From the NCBI GenBank assembly GCA_964580315.1, contig CAZOKH010000017.1:1-45864 (forward strand): a stretch of DNA of 45,864 nucleotides, given 5' to 3'. A program made the position numbers and the translations under genes. The notes below the pieces were generated by a model. It did not search any database, was not told where the DNA came from, and was given only the letters and a program-made list of their open reading frames with translations. This DNA is from CAZOKH01 sp964580315. Its GTDB lineage: Bacteria > Chloroflexota > Anaerolineae > Anaerolineales > Anaerolineaceae. Below, piece after piece: positions 23,144 to 31,571 of this stretch (within the stretch, counting starts at the first letter, position 1; each line of letters begins with the position of its first letter).

Positions 23144-23770
23144 TTACATTTCCAGGTCGGCGGCTTCCAGGTCAAAGTCTTGCGGTTCGAAGCTCATGCC
23201 GATGAAGGAGGCAAAATCCAGATTACTCATATCCTGTCCGCGGCGTTCGCGCAGCATGAAAAACAACTCCAGGTAGCTGCGCGGGCAGCGCGCTTCCCAC
23301 TTCAACCCCAGCTCTTGCGCTGCGCGGCGCACCTGTTCGCCGTCGACGGCTTCGATTTCGCAAAATGTGCCGTAGGGCATTTCGTCAATGGTCACTTCGG
23401 TATCGTGGAAAAAGAAGGTGGTGCGGTATTTTTCGTAGGTGACGCTCACCTGGTAGCCCAGCGCTTCCAGGAATAGCTTTGCGGTGTCAAAGTCACTCAC
23501 TTCAAATTCAATTTCACGCCGCACGCTGACCGCCTGGTCGGGCAGGGCGGGGTCCTTGTAGGTGAGGCGGGCGCGCGTATCCTGCCGCAGGCGCAGCACA
23601 CGGTGCTGGCGGCTGAGTTCTTTGCCGGGGGTGTCAAAACGCAGGTTGAGCTCATGCACGCGCCCGTTGGGCTCGGGCTGTGCGCCCAGCTTCAGTAGAC
23701 GCTCTTGAAATCTGCGTGGTTCAGAGAGGTAGAACTTGGTCTCAACCTCTTGCCGTTGGTCGTTGTTCAT
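23144..23770 (-). CDS. CYTH domain protein, class IV adenylate cyclase (CyaB)-like
   Basis: A 208-residue protein. The family signature ExExK is EVETK (E8, E10, K12), where the acidic residues hold metal and the Lys the triphosphate. Alternating charged strands follow (LRLRQDTRARLTYKDP, RREIEFEVSDF, TTFFFHDTEVTIDEMPYGTFCEIE), which build the triphosphate tunnel. CYTH enzymes are class IV cyclases, thiamine triphosphatases or inorganic triphosphatases; the F(x)DTPGKELSRQHRVLRLR segment is of the CyaB type. The activity cannot be settled by sequence. AAAAGGAG before the ATG at 23770 fixes the start, inside the end of the upstream membrane gene (29-nt overlap). Confidence 0.88.
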   Translation of the reverse strand: MNNDQRQEVETKFYLSEPRRFQERLLKLGAQPEPNGRVHELNLRFDTPGKELSRQHRVLRLRQDTRARLTYKDPALPDQAVSVRREIEFEVSDFDTAKLFLEALGYQVSVTYEKYRTTFFFHDTEVTIDEMPYGTFCEIEAVDGEQVRRAAQELGLKWEARCPRSYLELFFMLRERRGQDMSNLDFASFIGMSFEPQDFDLEAADLEM

Positions 23771-24254
23771 GTACTGCTCCTTTTTTTGCGGCTGCATCAT
23801 GCGGTGAGCCATGCAGTTGATCGAAGATCTGCCGGGTGTGCGGGAAGGAAAAAATTCCCCAGGCAAAAGCCAGTCCCATAAGTGTCATTATAAGGGCAAA
23901 CAGCCAGTTTGCCTGCGAACTGCCTGCTGCGCCCACTGTCAGTCGGTCCAGCCAGTAACTGACGGCGAAAAAGGCGCTGGCCAGGCGCACCGCGGTCGGC
24001 GCCCAGGGCCGGCGCAGCCACACAGCCAGGCTGGCGGTCAGGCCTGCCACGCCCCAACATGCGCCGCCCGCTGCCAGGTAGAGCGGGCTGACCGACAGGT
24101 TCAGTGAAAGCAGCCACTGCCACTGGCTGAGGGCGCCGTACAGCCGCAGCCAGCCCAGAAACGAGAAAAAAAGCAGCCATCCGATTAGCAGCCAGAGCAG
24201 CCAGCCCAGCTTTTTGCGGTGCGGCCTGGTTGAACGCGGTGCAGGTGCGGTCAT
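23742..24254 (-). CDS. Small membrane protein, four hydrophobic segments
   Basis: A 170-residue protein with four hydrophobic stretches: about 17-36 (LGWLLWLLIGWLLFFSFLGW), about 55-80, about 92-108 and about 118-136. The N-terminus is basic and proline-rich, the C-terminus hydrophilic. The start codon shares ATGA with the stop of the glycosyltransferase gene, showing translational coupling; its end overlaps the CYTH gene by 29 nt. I do not recognise a family. Coupling suggests it acts with the GT39 protein, perhaps as a membrane partner. Confidence 0.7.
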   Translation of the reverse strand: MTAPAPRSTRPHRKKLGWLLWLLIGWLLFFSFLGWLRLYGALSQWQWLLSLNLSVSPLYLAAGGACWGVAGLTASLAVWLRRPWAPTAVRLASAFFAVSYWLDRLTVGAAGSSQANWLFALIMTLMGLAFAWGIFSFPHTRQIFDQLHGSPHDAAAKKGAVHEQRPTARG

Positions 24255-26512
24255 TTGAGCGTCACTTCCCACAGGTGCACATGCGCCGGTTCCGAATCGT
24301 AGGTGTTGCTGACGTCGATTTTGAGCTCTTTTACTTTCACCGGTTTGTTCAGCACAAATTCCAGGTCATGGGGGGTGGGTTCTTCCAGCGCCACGCGCTG
24401 CAGGCTTTGCAGTTGTTTTCCCTGTACATCAAACAGTTCCAGGTGTGCGGTGGTGTGCGTGCCGCCAATGCGCAAAACAATGCTGCTGATGGTGCGTGCT
24501 TCCGGCAGCACAATTTCCAGCCGCAGCGGGTTGGCTTCCATGGTGCGAATTAAGCTCTCTTTATCGCCGTCGAACAGCAGGGCGGCTGCGCCCATATCGA
24601 GATAAGAATGGCGCACGGTGACAGGGGTGCTGCCGAGGTACACGCTGGTTTCCTGCAAGATGCGGCGCGCGGCGCGCTCTTCCTCCAGCAGTTCGTCAAT
24701 ATTATCCGCATAGCGCAGGCGGATGAAATAGAAAGCGGGTTGGCCGTTGGGCGCGGGCAGGGTTTGCTGCACGCGCACATCGGCAAATTTGTTGGTTTCC
24801 AGTGTTTTTTGGTATTCATCCGGCGTCATGATGAACAGCGTATCGTCGCTGATGTCTTTGAGTTCCAGCATGTAACCGTCAATGCTGCCCAGTTCGAAGG
24901 GGGTGGGGTCGTAGAAGAAGCGCGCCACGGTGTCGGTGCCGTTGGCCCAGGTGGGCGACAGTACAATTTTGGTCTGCGGGTCGTGTTTCAAAATGTCATC
25001 AATGGCGCCAAACACCTGGCGCGCGCCGTACTGCATGCCGTTTAGTCCGTAGTCGGTGTCCCACAGGGGCCCGTCAACCAGGGCGGTGCGCAGCAGCCAA
25101 AAGTTGCCGCCTGCCAGCAGGATGAATGCCCCCAGGGCTAAATTTACCCCGGCTTTTTGCCAGCGGTTTTGCAGCCATTCCAGTAGGGCGACGGCGCCCA
25201 GGGCGGTGAGCAGCGCAGCGGGGATGACCATGTTAAGGGCGCGGGTGATGCCCAGCGCCACCAGGGCGGCTCCGCTGGGGGCAGCCAGGGCGGCCAGCAG
25301 CAGCGCGCGGTGCGGCGAGCTGCGCAGGTTTTTGAGGCAAACTGCCATCCCCAGCAGCAGCAGGGGCAGCGCCGGGCGCAGCAGGTTGCCCAGCCCATCC
25401 ATCTTGTGACGCGACAGGTCCACCTCATTGGGCACAAACCAGTAAAAGGGGTTCAATCCGCGCAGGTATTCACGCCCGTAACGCGCCAGTTTCTCCGGCA
25501 GGGGGTTGTTCTCAATCCAATAGGAACCGAGCTGGCGCAGGTGCTGGACGTTCTCTTCGGGATGATGGATTTGAAAGCGTACAATGGGAACAGCCAGCAG
25601 CAGGCACAAGCCCATGGTGCGCAGCACAACGCCGCGGTGCTGTTTGTGATAGTTGAAATCGGACAGAAACAAAAACAGGGCTGTGATCAGCACCACCATG
25701 CGCGCCGGGCTGTAGCTGTAGAAGCTGAGGGCGGCCATGCCGGCGGCGGCATACAACGCTCTGGTTTGGCCGCTGCGGTAGAGCAGGTAATAGTACAGAA
25801 AACCGGCGTAGAAGCTGACCGCCAGCGCGGTTTCAAATGCGGTGCGCGAATGCAGAAACCAGGCCGGCGTGATGCCCAAAATCAGCACTCCCAGCCAGTA
25901 ATGGCGGATGTTGAACGTGTCGCGCAGGATCAGGCCGACATAGGCGGCGCCCAGCAGGGTGGCCAGCACGCAAGCCGCGCGGGTGACGAAAATGGAGCGC
26001 CCAAACAGCAGAGTGGGAATTACCTGCCAGTAAACCGATACGCCCAGGTTGTATTGATAACTGTTGAAGAAATAGGTAGGAAACAGAAAACCGTCGTAGC
26101 CACGGAAGCCGTCGCGCAGAAAATCCTGTGCCAGCAGGGTTTGAATGGCTTCATCGGTGAAAAAGTAGATTGGGTAGCGCTCCAGGCCGATCAGGCGGGT
26201 GAGCAGATAGATGAGCAGCGAGGCCCAGAACAGGCCTGTGGCAAGCTGCGCCGGCTGGTTGAACCAGGCTGCCAGGCGGTTGCGCCAGTTGAGCGGCGGG
26301 TTGAATTGGCCTTCTCCCAGTGTGATGGATTGCTCATACAGCGGCTGGTCGTTGGGGGTAATTGCCTGCACATGCACTTGCAGGCGCACATTGGGCGGCA
26401 GGTGGGCGTGCAGGTGCAGGCGCGCTTCGCCCACCTGCAGGGTGGTCTCTTCCACAGTGGATTTTGGCGGTTCGCCTGTGCTGTTTGCGGGTGTAGGCGG
26501 TTGTTCAGTCAT
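24251..26512 (-). CDS. Membrane glycosyltransferase, GT39/ArnT-like, with C-terminal sugar-binding-like domain
   Basis: A 753-residue protein. Residues about 95-470 hold many membrane helices. The first large outer loop has YFFTDEAIQTLLAQD, whose Asp-Glu matches the catalytic acidic pair of GT39/GT83 enzymes, which move sugars from lipid carriers (polyprenyl phosphates) to proteins or lipids outside the membrane. A soluble region follows (about 480-753): residues 610-753 are beta-rich with LRLEIVLPEARTISSIVLRI and LEFVLNKPVKVKELKIDV, of the discoidin/F5-8C type. The N-terminal 80 residues are cytoplasmic and polar. No strong ribosome site is seen before the ATG at 26512. First gene of a four-gene operon with the membrane protein, CYTH and MBL genes. 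Confidence 0.85.
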   Translation of the reverse strand: MTEQPPTPANSTGEPPKSTVEETTLQVGEARLHLHAHLPPNVRLQVHVQAITPNDQPLYEQSITLGEGQFNPPLNWRNRLAAWFNQPAQLATGLFWASLLIYLLTRLIGLERYPIYFFTDEAIQTLLAQDFLRDGFRGYDGFLFPTYFFNSYQYNLGVSVYWQVIPTLLFGRSIFVTRAACVLATLLGAAYVGLILRDTFNIRHYWLGVLILGITPAWFLHSRTAFETALAVSFYAGFLYYYLLYRSGQTRALYAAAGMAALSFYSYSPARMVVLITALFLFLSDFNYHKQHRGVVLRTMGLCLLLAVPIVRFQIHHPEENVQHLRQLGSYWIENNPLPEKLARYGREYLRGLNPFYWFVPNEVDLSRHKMDGLGNLLRPALPLLLLGMAVCLKNLRSSPHRALLLAALAAPSGAALVALGITRALNMVIPAALLTALGAVALLEWLQNRWQKAGVNLALGAFILLAGGNFWLLRTALVDGPLWDTDYGLNGMQYGARQVFGAIDDILKHDPQTKIVLSPTWANGTDTVARFFYDPTPFELGSIDGYMLELKDISDDTLFIMTPDEYQKTLETNKFADVRVQQTLPAPNGQPAFYFIRLRYADNIDELLEEERAARRILQETSVYLGSTPVTVRHSYLDMGAAALLFDGDKESLIRTMEANPLRLEIVLPEARTISSIVLRIGGTHTTAHLELFDVQGKQLQSLQRVALEEPTPHDLEFVLNKPVKVKELKIDVSNTYDSEPAHVHLWEVTLK

Positions 26513-26832
26513 GAGATGTGCACATGCCCTGTGGGGATTATAGCATGTCAGCCGGGTTCATGTTTTTTGTTGAACGAGGTTTATAATCCAATCTTTTCTC
26601 CCCCATTTTCAGGTTGTTTTAAAATGGGGGAGATGTAAGAGGGGGTGAAAAATGTTTAATGGTTGAATAAAAAGCAAATCATACAGTTCTGGAAGTTTTC
26701 ATAAACAATTCTTACTTATTTTTAAGGTCAATGATGTAATATTAAGGGGTGATTTTGGGTCAATAGAATAAAAGAATGGCGTTTTTCGGTTCGAGTTTTT
26801 TTCACCTGAAAGGCGCTGATGAGGACTAGCTT
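26513..26832. other. Divergent intergenic region (GT39 operon / htrA)
   Basis: A 320-bp AT-rich region holding the palindrome at 26597-26633 and, presumably, the promoters of both flanking genes. Possible -10 elements (such as TAATAT near 26736) have no matching -35, so none is assigned. No gene is seen. Confidence 0.4.
26597..26633. repeat. Palindrome related to the hairpin at 780-810
   Basis: TCTCCCCCATTTT (26597-26609) and its exact complement (26621-26633) flank an 11-nt loop. The arms share TCCCCATTTT with the hairpin at 780-810. Sitting upstream of two divergent genes, it terminates neither, so a dispersed palindromic element is more likely. Confidence 0.6.
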
Positions 26833-28008
26833 ATGTCGTGGAAAAATTTCTTTCTTGCCATTTTGTTGTTAATGCTGGTGAGCGCCAGCGCGTTGATCGG
26901 CGCGGGGGCGGGCGGTTTTGCCGTCTATCAATATCTGGAAGACAGGATGGAAAACAGCGCCTCGCAGATTGCCACCCTGCCGGTGGATCAACTCCAGGCA
27001 GACACAGCACAACCGGTGCAGTCCATCCAGGTTTCTAGTTCTGAAGTGGAGACGGCTGTTACCAGCGCGGTCGAGAAGGTGGGGCCGGCTGTGGTGACCG
27101 TGGTGGGAACCGTGCAGCAGCGCGTGACCGACTTTTTCGGCAGCAGCCTGCAAGAAGGTGAAGTGAGCGGCAGCGGGGTGATCATCTCGGCTGATGGTTA
27201 CATCCTCACCAACAATCACGTGGTGGAAGGCGCCAAAAACCTGTATGTGATCCTGGCGGACGGCTCTGAACTGCCTGCTGAACTGGTCAACACCGATGTG
27301 TTTGCCGACCTGGCAGTCCTTAAAGCTGACGGCAGTATGCCGGCGGTGGCTGCCCTGGGCAATTCAGACCTGCTGAAACCCGGCGAAACCGTAATCGCCA
27401 TCGGCTCACCGCTGGGCGATTTTAAAAACACCGTCACGGTGGGCGTGATCAGCGCCACCGGGCGCGCGCTCAGCACGCAGGCGGGTTATCAAATGGAAGA
27501 CCTGATTCAGACCGACGCCGCCATTAATGAAGGCAACTCCGGCGGGCCGCTGGTGAACTTGAACAGCGAAGTGATTGGCATTAACACCCTGGTGGTGCGC
27601 GGCAGCGGTAACACCAGCACCACCGCCGAGGGCCTGGGTTTTGCCATTCCGGCCAACACGGCGCGCATCATCAGCGAACAGATCATTGCCAAAGGCTATT
27701 TTGCCCGTCCCTACCTGGGCATCAACTGGCAGGGGGTGACCCCCAATATCGCCCGGCGCTACGACTTGCCGGTGGAATGGGGCGCCTATGTGACCGACGT
27801 GGCTGCCGAAAGCCCGGCCGGGCGCGGCGGCTTGCAGACGGATGATATCATTGTGCGCATCGGCGACATCCGCTTTGACGAAGATCATTCTTTCATCAAC
27901 CTGTTGTTTGCCCATCAACCCGGTGAAACCGTGCCTGTGGAAGTGGTGCGCAACGGGCAATCGGTTGAATTGCAGGTCACTCTGGGCGAAACATCAGCCA
28001 ACCAGTAA
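26833..28008 (+). CDS. HtrA/DegP-type serine protease with PDZ domain
   Basis: A 391-residue envelope protease. Residues 5-30 are a membrane anchor. The trypsin-like domain contains the catalytic triad H129 (ILTNNHVVEG), D159 (VFADLAVLK) and S236 (NEGNSGGPLV). One PDZ domain follows (about 290-385: YLGINWQGVTP, GAYVTDVAAESPAGRGGLQTDD in outline), which senses misfolded C-termini and activates the protease. The family degrades or refolds damaged proteins outside the membrane. GAGG lies 11 nt before the ATG. The gene is transcribed alone and ends at a strong terminator. All key residues are present. Confidence 0.95.
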   Translation: MSWKNFFLAILLLMLVSASALIGAGAGGFAVYQYLEDRMENSASQIATLPVDQLQADTAQPVQSIQVSSSEVETAVTSAVEKVGPAVVTVVGTVQQRVTDFFGSSLQEGEVSGSGVIISADGYILTNNHVVEGAKNLYVILADGSELPAELVNTDVFADLAVLKADGSMPAVAALGNSDLLKPGETVIAIGSPLGDFKNTVTVGVISATGRALSTQAGYQMEDLIQTDAAINEGNSGGPLVNLNSEVIGINTLVVRGSGNTSTTAEGLGFAIPANTARIISEQIIAKGYFARPYLGINWQGVTPNIARRYDLPVEWGAYVTDVAAESPAGRGGLQTDDIIVRIGDIRFDEDHSFINLLFAHQPGETVPVEVVRNGQSVELQVTLGETSANQ

Positions 28009-28042
28009 AACTGACCAAACGCGCTGAAATGGATTAAACTAG

Positions 28043-28078
28043 TCCATGCGCCGAAATTTCGGCGCATGGATTTCTTAT
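28043..28078 (+). terminator. Terminator of the htrA gene
   Basis: A perfect 28-bp palindrome (28043-28070; arms TCCATGCGCCGAAA) is followed by TTTCTTATT. It lies 34 bp past the htrA stop. Confidence 0.8.
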
Positions 28079-28131
28079 TAATGGTTTGACAATGCTGAGC
28101 GAAAAAATTGTAGAAGAAAAGAGACCTGTCT

Positions 28132-28830
28132 ATGCAGGAGTTTAATGACCATAACAGGGTAACTAACAACAAGCGTCCAAAAACAAGACGCGACAAGATT
28201 ATCATTATTACTGCCAGTATCCTCACAGTCCTGCTTCTGGTGGTCGGCGTGCTGGGATGGTTTGTGTACTCGTTAATTTGGGGCGGACCCGCCACGATAA
28301 CCAGCGATGTCTCGGATTACGGCAAGTTTGAAGATTTTAAAGGTTACAGTAATCTGGAGATCTTCCCTAAAGATTTGCCTGATTCGATGAACATTGAAAA
28401 TTATTACTACTTCTACCAGGACACTTTTTTGGATGCGACCTACCAGATTTTTGTGGAATACACCCTGACCGAAGAAGATTATTGGAATGAAGTGCAGCGA
28501 CTGTCGCAGATTGGTGAACAGAATGTCGAGGAAGTACATCGAATCGTATATGACACCCAGAACTTCAATTATCCTGCCTATGTGACCGTGTTTGAAAACA
28601 ACCTGACGTATGAATATGCCCTGTTAATCGAAGATCAACACAAAATTGTGTGCGTCTTCACGCAGTTTGCAAACAGAAAAGATATTGGTTTCGATCCCGC
28701 TTATTTACCTGATGATTTTCAATCACCGGGTGACCCAGAGGTAAACACACTGGGCGGTTATAACATCTATTATTTTCAACTGGATGAAAATGCCACTCAT
28801 ATGGAGCGGCGGGAGTGGAATCAAGAATAG
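28132..28830 (+). CDS. Hypothetical single-pass membrane protein, Tyr/Asp-rich
   Basis: A 232-residue protein. A basic N-terminus (NNKRPKTRRDK) and one membrane helix (about 24-49) put residues 50-232 outside the cell. The outer part is rich in Tyr, Asp and Glu (SNLEIFPKDLPDSMN, NYYYFYQDTF, YQIFVEYTLTEEDYW). Similar proteins are, from memory, common in low-GC Gram-positives; no function is known. Base composition is clearly more AT-rich than in the neighbouring genes, hinting at acquisition by transfer. Only a weak ribosome site is seen (AAAGAGA). It has its own transcript after the htrA terminator and runs towards the convergent gene at 28836. Confidence 0.75.
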   Translation: MQEFNDHNRVTNNKRPKTRRDKIIIITASILTVLLLVVGVLGWFVYSLIWGGPATITSDVSDYGKFEDFKGYSNLEIFPKDLPDSMNIENYYYFYQDTFLDATYQIFVEYTLTEEDYWNEVQRLSQIGEQNVEEVHRIVYDTQNFNYPAYVTVFENNLTYEYALLIEDQHKIVCVFTQFANRKDIGFDPAYLPDDFQSPGDPEVNTLGGYNIYYFQLDENATHMERREWNQE

Positions 28831-28835
28831 CGTTT

Positions 28836-29417
28836 TTATTGAATGGCAGCCGCGTCATCGGGCAGGGTGATGACCAGGCAGCCTGAAACATCCTGGTAGG
28901 CGTATTGCACCGGCCCCGACACGGTCAGCACCTGCCCGCGCTGCAGGCTGAGAGCCAGGTTTTTATCTCGAAGGGTGAAAGCCAGCGCGCAGCCGTCGTC
29001 CAGCAACAGGTTCACCCGGTAGCCGCGCTGCAACGACAGTTCGCGTGAAACATCCAACACGGTCCCATTCCAGCCGTCAATGCGCGAACGGCGCACTTCT
29101 TCCAACAGGTTATCCCACTGGGCGCTGGTCATGTTTTCGCGGGCATCCAGAATTTCAAAGCAGGTGGGCGCGCTGGGGCGCGGCGGCAGCGGTGTGGGTG
29201 CGTAAACAGCATAGGCTTGCTGCGGGCAGGGGACACAGGGGCAGCCGGTGACCGGGATGGGGAAGGGATTGACGGCAACCACGGTGGGGGTGAGGGTGGG
29301 CTCAACTTCTGGAATCAGTCGCAGGTTGGGCTGCTGGATCAGCCCAATGGAAATGCAGCAATTCAGGATGAAAAACAAGCCCAGTGTACAACAAGTGAAC
29401 CCTAAAGTTCGATTCAT
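28836..29417 (-). CDS. Exported protein with OB-fold-like domain
   Basis: A 193-residue protein; the ATG at 29417 is selected by AAAGGGG upstream and begins a hydrophobic signal segment (about 5-26: LGFTCCTLGLFFILNCCISI). A Pro/Thr-rich, Cys-containing linker follows (CPCVPCPQQ, about 58-66). The last 100 residues contain FEILDARENMTSAQWDNLLE and then strands (WNGTVLDVSREL, RVNLLLDDGCALAFTLRD, GQVLTVSGPVQYAYQD, CLVITLPDD) with the order of an OB fold, as in tRNA_anti-like exported proteins. Function unknown. It faces the LCP gene divergently. Confidence 0.65.
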   Translation of the reverse strand: MNRTLGFTCCTLGLFFILNCCISIGLIQQPNLRLIPEVEPTLTPTVVAVNPFPIPVTGCPCVPCPQQAYAVYAPTPLPPRPSAPTCFEILDARENMTSAQWDNLLEEVRRSRIDGWNGTVLDVSRELSLQRGYRVNLLLDDGCALAFTLRDKNLALSLQRGQVLTVSGPVQYAYQDVSGCLVITLPDDAAAIQ

Positions 29418-29538
29418 GAAAGCCCCTTTACAATTCCCACCTGCGAGGTGATGGATGCCGCGCCCCCGCCCGGCGGAAATATCCTCATTGGAAAAGAAGA
29501 TGCAAAGGTCATGCCATTTCTTCACTGCGCCTACGTGC

Positions 29539-29544
29539 TATAAT
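29539..29544 (+). promoter_or_regulatory. Consensus -10 element upstream of the LCP gene
   Basis: TATAAT lies 26 bp before the ATG at 29571. No good -35 hexamer stands at 16-18 bp, so another activator or a weak promoter is possible. Confidence 0.4.
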
Positions 29545-29570
29545 CCATTTCATGCGGTGGATCTTTGACG

Positions 29571-30824
29571 ATGAAACGTAAACGCCTGCCCGAAACCTCT
29601 TTTGCAATGACTACCTTCACCAGGGGAATGCTGTTGACACTGTGCCTGATGCTGGGAACTGCCTGGCTGCTGGCATCCTGCGCGCTGCCCAAAGCCCAAC
29701 CCACCGCCACCGCTTCGGTCACTGTCTCGCCATCACCCAGCGCCACGGCGTCGCTCACTCCGCTGCCGCCCACCGCCACCGGAATTTGGGGTAATTATCC
29801 TGCTCCGCGCGAGGCGCCCGTCACGCCCATCCCACCGCCCGTCAGCACGGTGGCAGCCCCGTCAGATGTGCAGACGCTGCTGTTGATGGGGGTTGACCGC
29901 AATTCGCCCTACGCGGGGCGCACTGATGCGGTGCTGATCGTGTTCTTCACCCCAAAAAATACACGCGCCAGTTTTTTGTCGATCCCGCCAGACATGTTGA
30001 TGTACATTCCGGGTTACACCATGCAGCGCTTGCAAAACGCCTATGCCCTGGGCGGCGCTGACCTGGTGACGCAGACCTTGCAATATAACCTGGGCATCAC
30101 CCCGCAGCGCTGGGCGGTGATTCACCTGGACCGCTTTGCCGAACTGGTTGACACCCTGGGGGGCGTGACCATCGACATACCCAAAGAAGATCATCCCCTG
30201 TGCGGCGGCCTGCCCACCGGTGAGACGGTGTTGGACGGCCCGCACATGCTGTGCTATGCGCGCTCGCGCCAGGGGTTGGCGGAAAATGAACGTAACCGGC
30301 GCCAGCAGGAAGTGCTGTGGTCAGTTTTTCAACACCTGACACACGGCGGCAACCTGGCGCGCCTGCCTGATCTGTTCAGCCTGTTTGGCGAGGCGGGCGT
30401 CACCAACCTGAACCTGGCTGAACTTACGGCGTACATTCCACTGGCGCTGCAAATGAGCGAGCGTGAGCAGTTTGCGTTTTATTCCTTTTCATCACAACAC
30501 ATGGACGCCTGGCAAATGCCCGGCATGGCGCGCTCCAGCGTGTTTTTGCCGCGCGCCGAGGCAGCGGCTGAGCTGGTTCAGCAAGCCGCCAACTTTGTGC
30601 TCACCCCCGCGCCCGGCTCTTCTGCCCGGATGGCGACGCTGGTGTATGAATTGACCACCTCACCCACGCCCACCACGACCATCGTTCCCAGCGCCACGCC
30701 GCGGAACACGCCCACTCCCACCGAGACCGAACTGCCCACCGAGACTCCCACCCCCACCGAGACGCTCACACCCACTGTGACGGTGACCGAGACACCAACG
30801 GAGGGAGCCGGAACAGGGGGATAG
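29571..30824 (+). CDS. LytR-CpsA-Psr (LCP) family lipoprotein
   Basis: A 417-residue protein. The N-terminus carries a lipoprotein signal ending in LLASC (about residue 36), so the protein is probably anchored by lipid. A Thr/Ser/Pro linker leads to the LCP domain (about 95-320): LLLMGVDRNSPYAGRTDAVLI has the Asp-Arg pair and the GRTD Arg and Asp that bind polyprenyl diphosphate and metal; SIPPDMLMYIPGY, GGVTIDIP and YARSRQG with NERNRRQQE complete the set. LCP enzymes attach glycopolymers to the cell wall or proteins. The C-terminus is a Thr/Pro/Glu-rich tail (about 365-417). ATG at 29571 is used; a TTG two codons earlier is possible. Confidence 0.9.
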   Translation: MKRKRLPETSFAMTTFTRGMLLTLCLMLGTAWLLASCALPKAQPTATASVTVSPSPSATASLTPLPPTATGIWGNYPAPREAPVTPIPPPVSTVAAPSDVQTLLLMGVDRNSPYAGRTDAVLIVFFTPKNTRASFLSIPPDMLMYIPGYTMQRLQNAYALGGADLVTQTLQYNLGITPQRWAVIHLDRFAELVDTLGGVTIDIPKEDHPLCGGLPTGETVLDGPHMLCYARSRQGLAENERNRRQQEVLWSVFQHLTHGGNLARLPDLFSLFGEAGVTNLNLAELTAYIPLALQMSEREQFAFYSFSSQHMDAWQMPGMARSSVFLPRAEAAAELVQQAANFVLTPAPGSSARMATLVYELTTSPTPTTTIVPSATPRNTPTPTETELPTETPTPTETLTPTVTVTETPTEGAGTGG

Positions 30825-30860
30825 TAAAATTTCCTGCGAACGTTTCATTTGTTTAAACAC

Positions 30861-30920
30861 TTGTAATTATTTATTTCATATAGGATAATAGACATAAAAT
30901 GTCTATTATCCTATATGAAA
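30861..30920 (+). promoter_or_regulatory. Promoter and 22-bp palindromic operator of the AbiE operon
   Basis: TTGTAA (30861-30866) and GATAAT (30884-30889) are 17 bp apart. A perfect inverted repeat with 22-bp arms (30874-30895 and 30899-30920) and AAA loop covers the -10 element, the expected transcription start (about 30896) and the antitoxin start codon (30915). A transcript starting at the loop would lack the left arm, so the palindrome acts as DNA operator, not as an mRNA hairpin. AbiEi antitoxins are known to repress their own operons through inverted repeats. Confidence 0.75.
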
Positions 30921-31571
30921 ATACAATCATTATCTTCCCTTGATTCGATTCCCTACTTCACCATTGAAGGTGTAAAACAACTACTTGGTGAAGAGTCTCT
31001 TGCCAACGGAACCATTCGAACTGCGCTTTATCGCTGGATGAAAGTTGGGCTAATTATTCGGTTAAAAAAAGGCGTTTATATGACTCGGCGATTTTTTGAC
31101 CAGCATAAGGCTGATTTGAATTTCTCAGCAGCGGTCAGTTCCATATTAATTCCCCGGTCTTATGTTTCACTCGAATATATTCTACAGCGATATGGTGTTT
31201 TGACTGAAGTAACTTTTTCTGTTACTTCCATTACACAAAAAAATACACGAGTGATTGAAAACGAGATCGGAAGCTTCACCTATCGTCATATCAAGAAGGA
31301 TCTTTATAATGGATTCACCCTGGTTGATTACCTGGGTATCCCGTTTGCACAGTCTAGTGTTGCAAAAGCCCTTTTCGATTACCTGTATTTCCGTCCCCTG
31401 ACTGGTATCATTTCTCTTCCTTCTTACAATCTGTGCGAAGATTTGCGCCTAAACCTGGATGGTTTTTCAACGAAAGATCGTGAAGAGTTTGAAAAATTAG
31501 TTGAAAACGCCAGGAGCCGAAAAATGGAGAAAATCCAAAAAAATTTACGGGGAACAGTATGGCGACCATAG
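30915..31571 (+). CDS. abiEi: AbiEi-type antitoxin (type IV toxin-antitoxin system)
   Basis: A 218-residue protein of the COG5340 kind. The N-terminal winged-helix (about 12-60: YFTIEGVKQLL, NGTIRTALYRWMKVGLIIRLKKGVYM) binds DNA and represses the operon. The C-terminal part (about 75-200; SYVSLEYILQRYGVL, RVIENEIGSFTYRHIKKDL, SSVAKALFDYLYFRP) is the antitoxin domain, which counters the toxin without direct binding. The ATG lies inside the right arm of the operator palindrome, with no ribosome site and a leader of about 20 nt. It overlaps the toxin gene by 13 nt. Base composition is AT-rich compared with neighbours, which fits a mobile module. Confidence 0.88.
   Translation: MKIQSLSSLDSIPYFTIEGVKQLLGEESLANGTIRTALYRWMKVGLIIRLKKGVYMTRRFFDQHKADLNFSAAVSSILIPRSYVSLEYILQRYGVLTEVTFSVTSITQKNTRVIENEIGSFTYRHIKKDLYNGFTLVDYLGIPFAQSSVAKALFDYLYFRPLTGIISLPSYNLCEDLRLNLDGFSTKDREEFEKLVENARSRKMEKIQKNLRGTVWRP

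Noticed and set aside
26597..26633. Hairpin as a transcription terminator
   Set aside because: Both flanking genes are transcribed away from it, so no transcript is known to end here.
25310..26638. Plus-strand open frame of 442 codons
   Set aside because: Antisense to the GT39 gene, whose membrane helices and acidic motif are clear; the frame is Gln/Gly-rich without domains.
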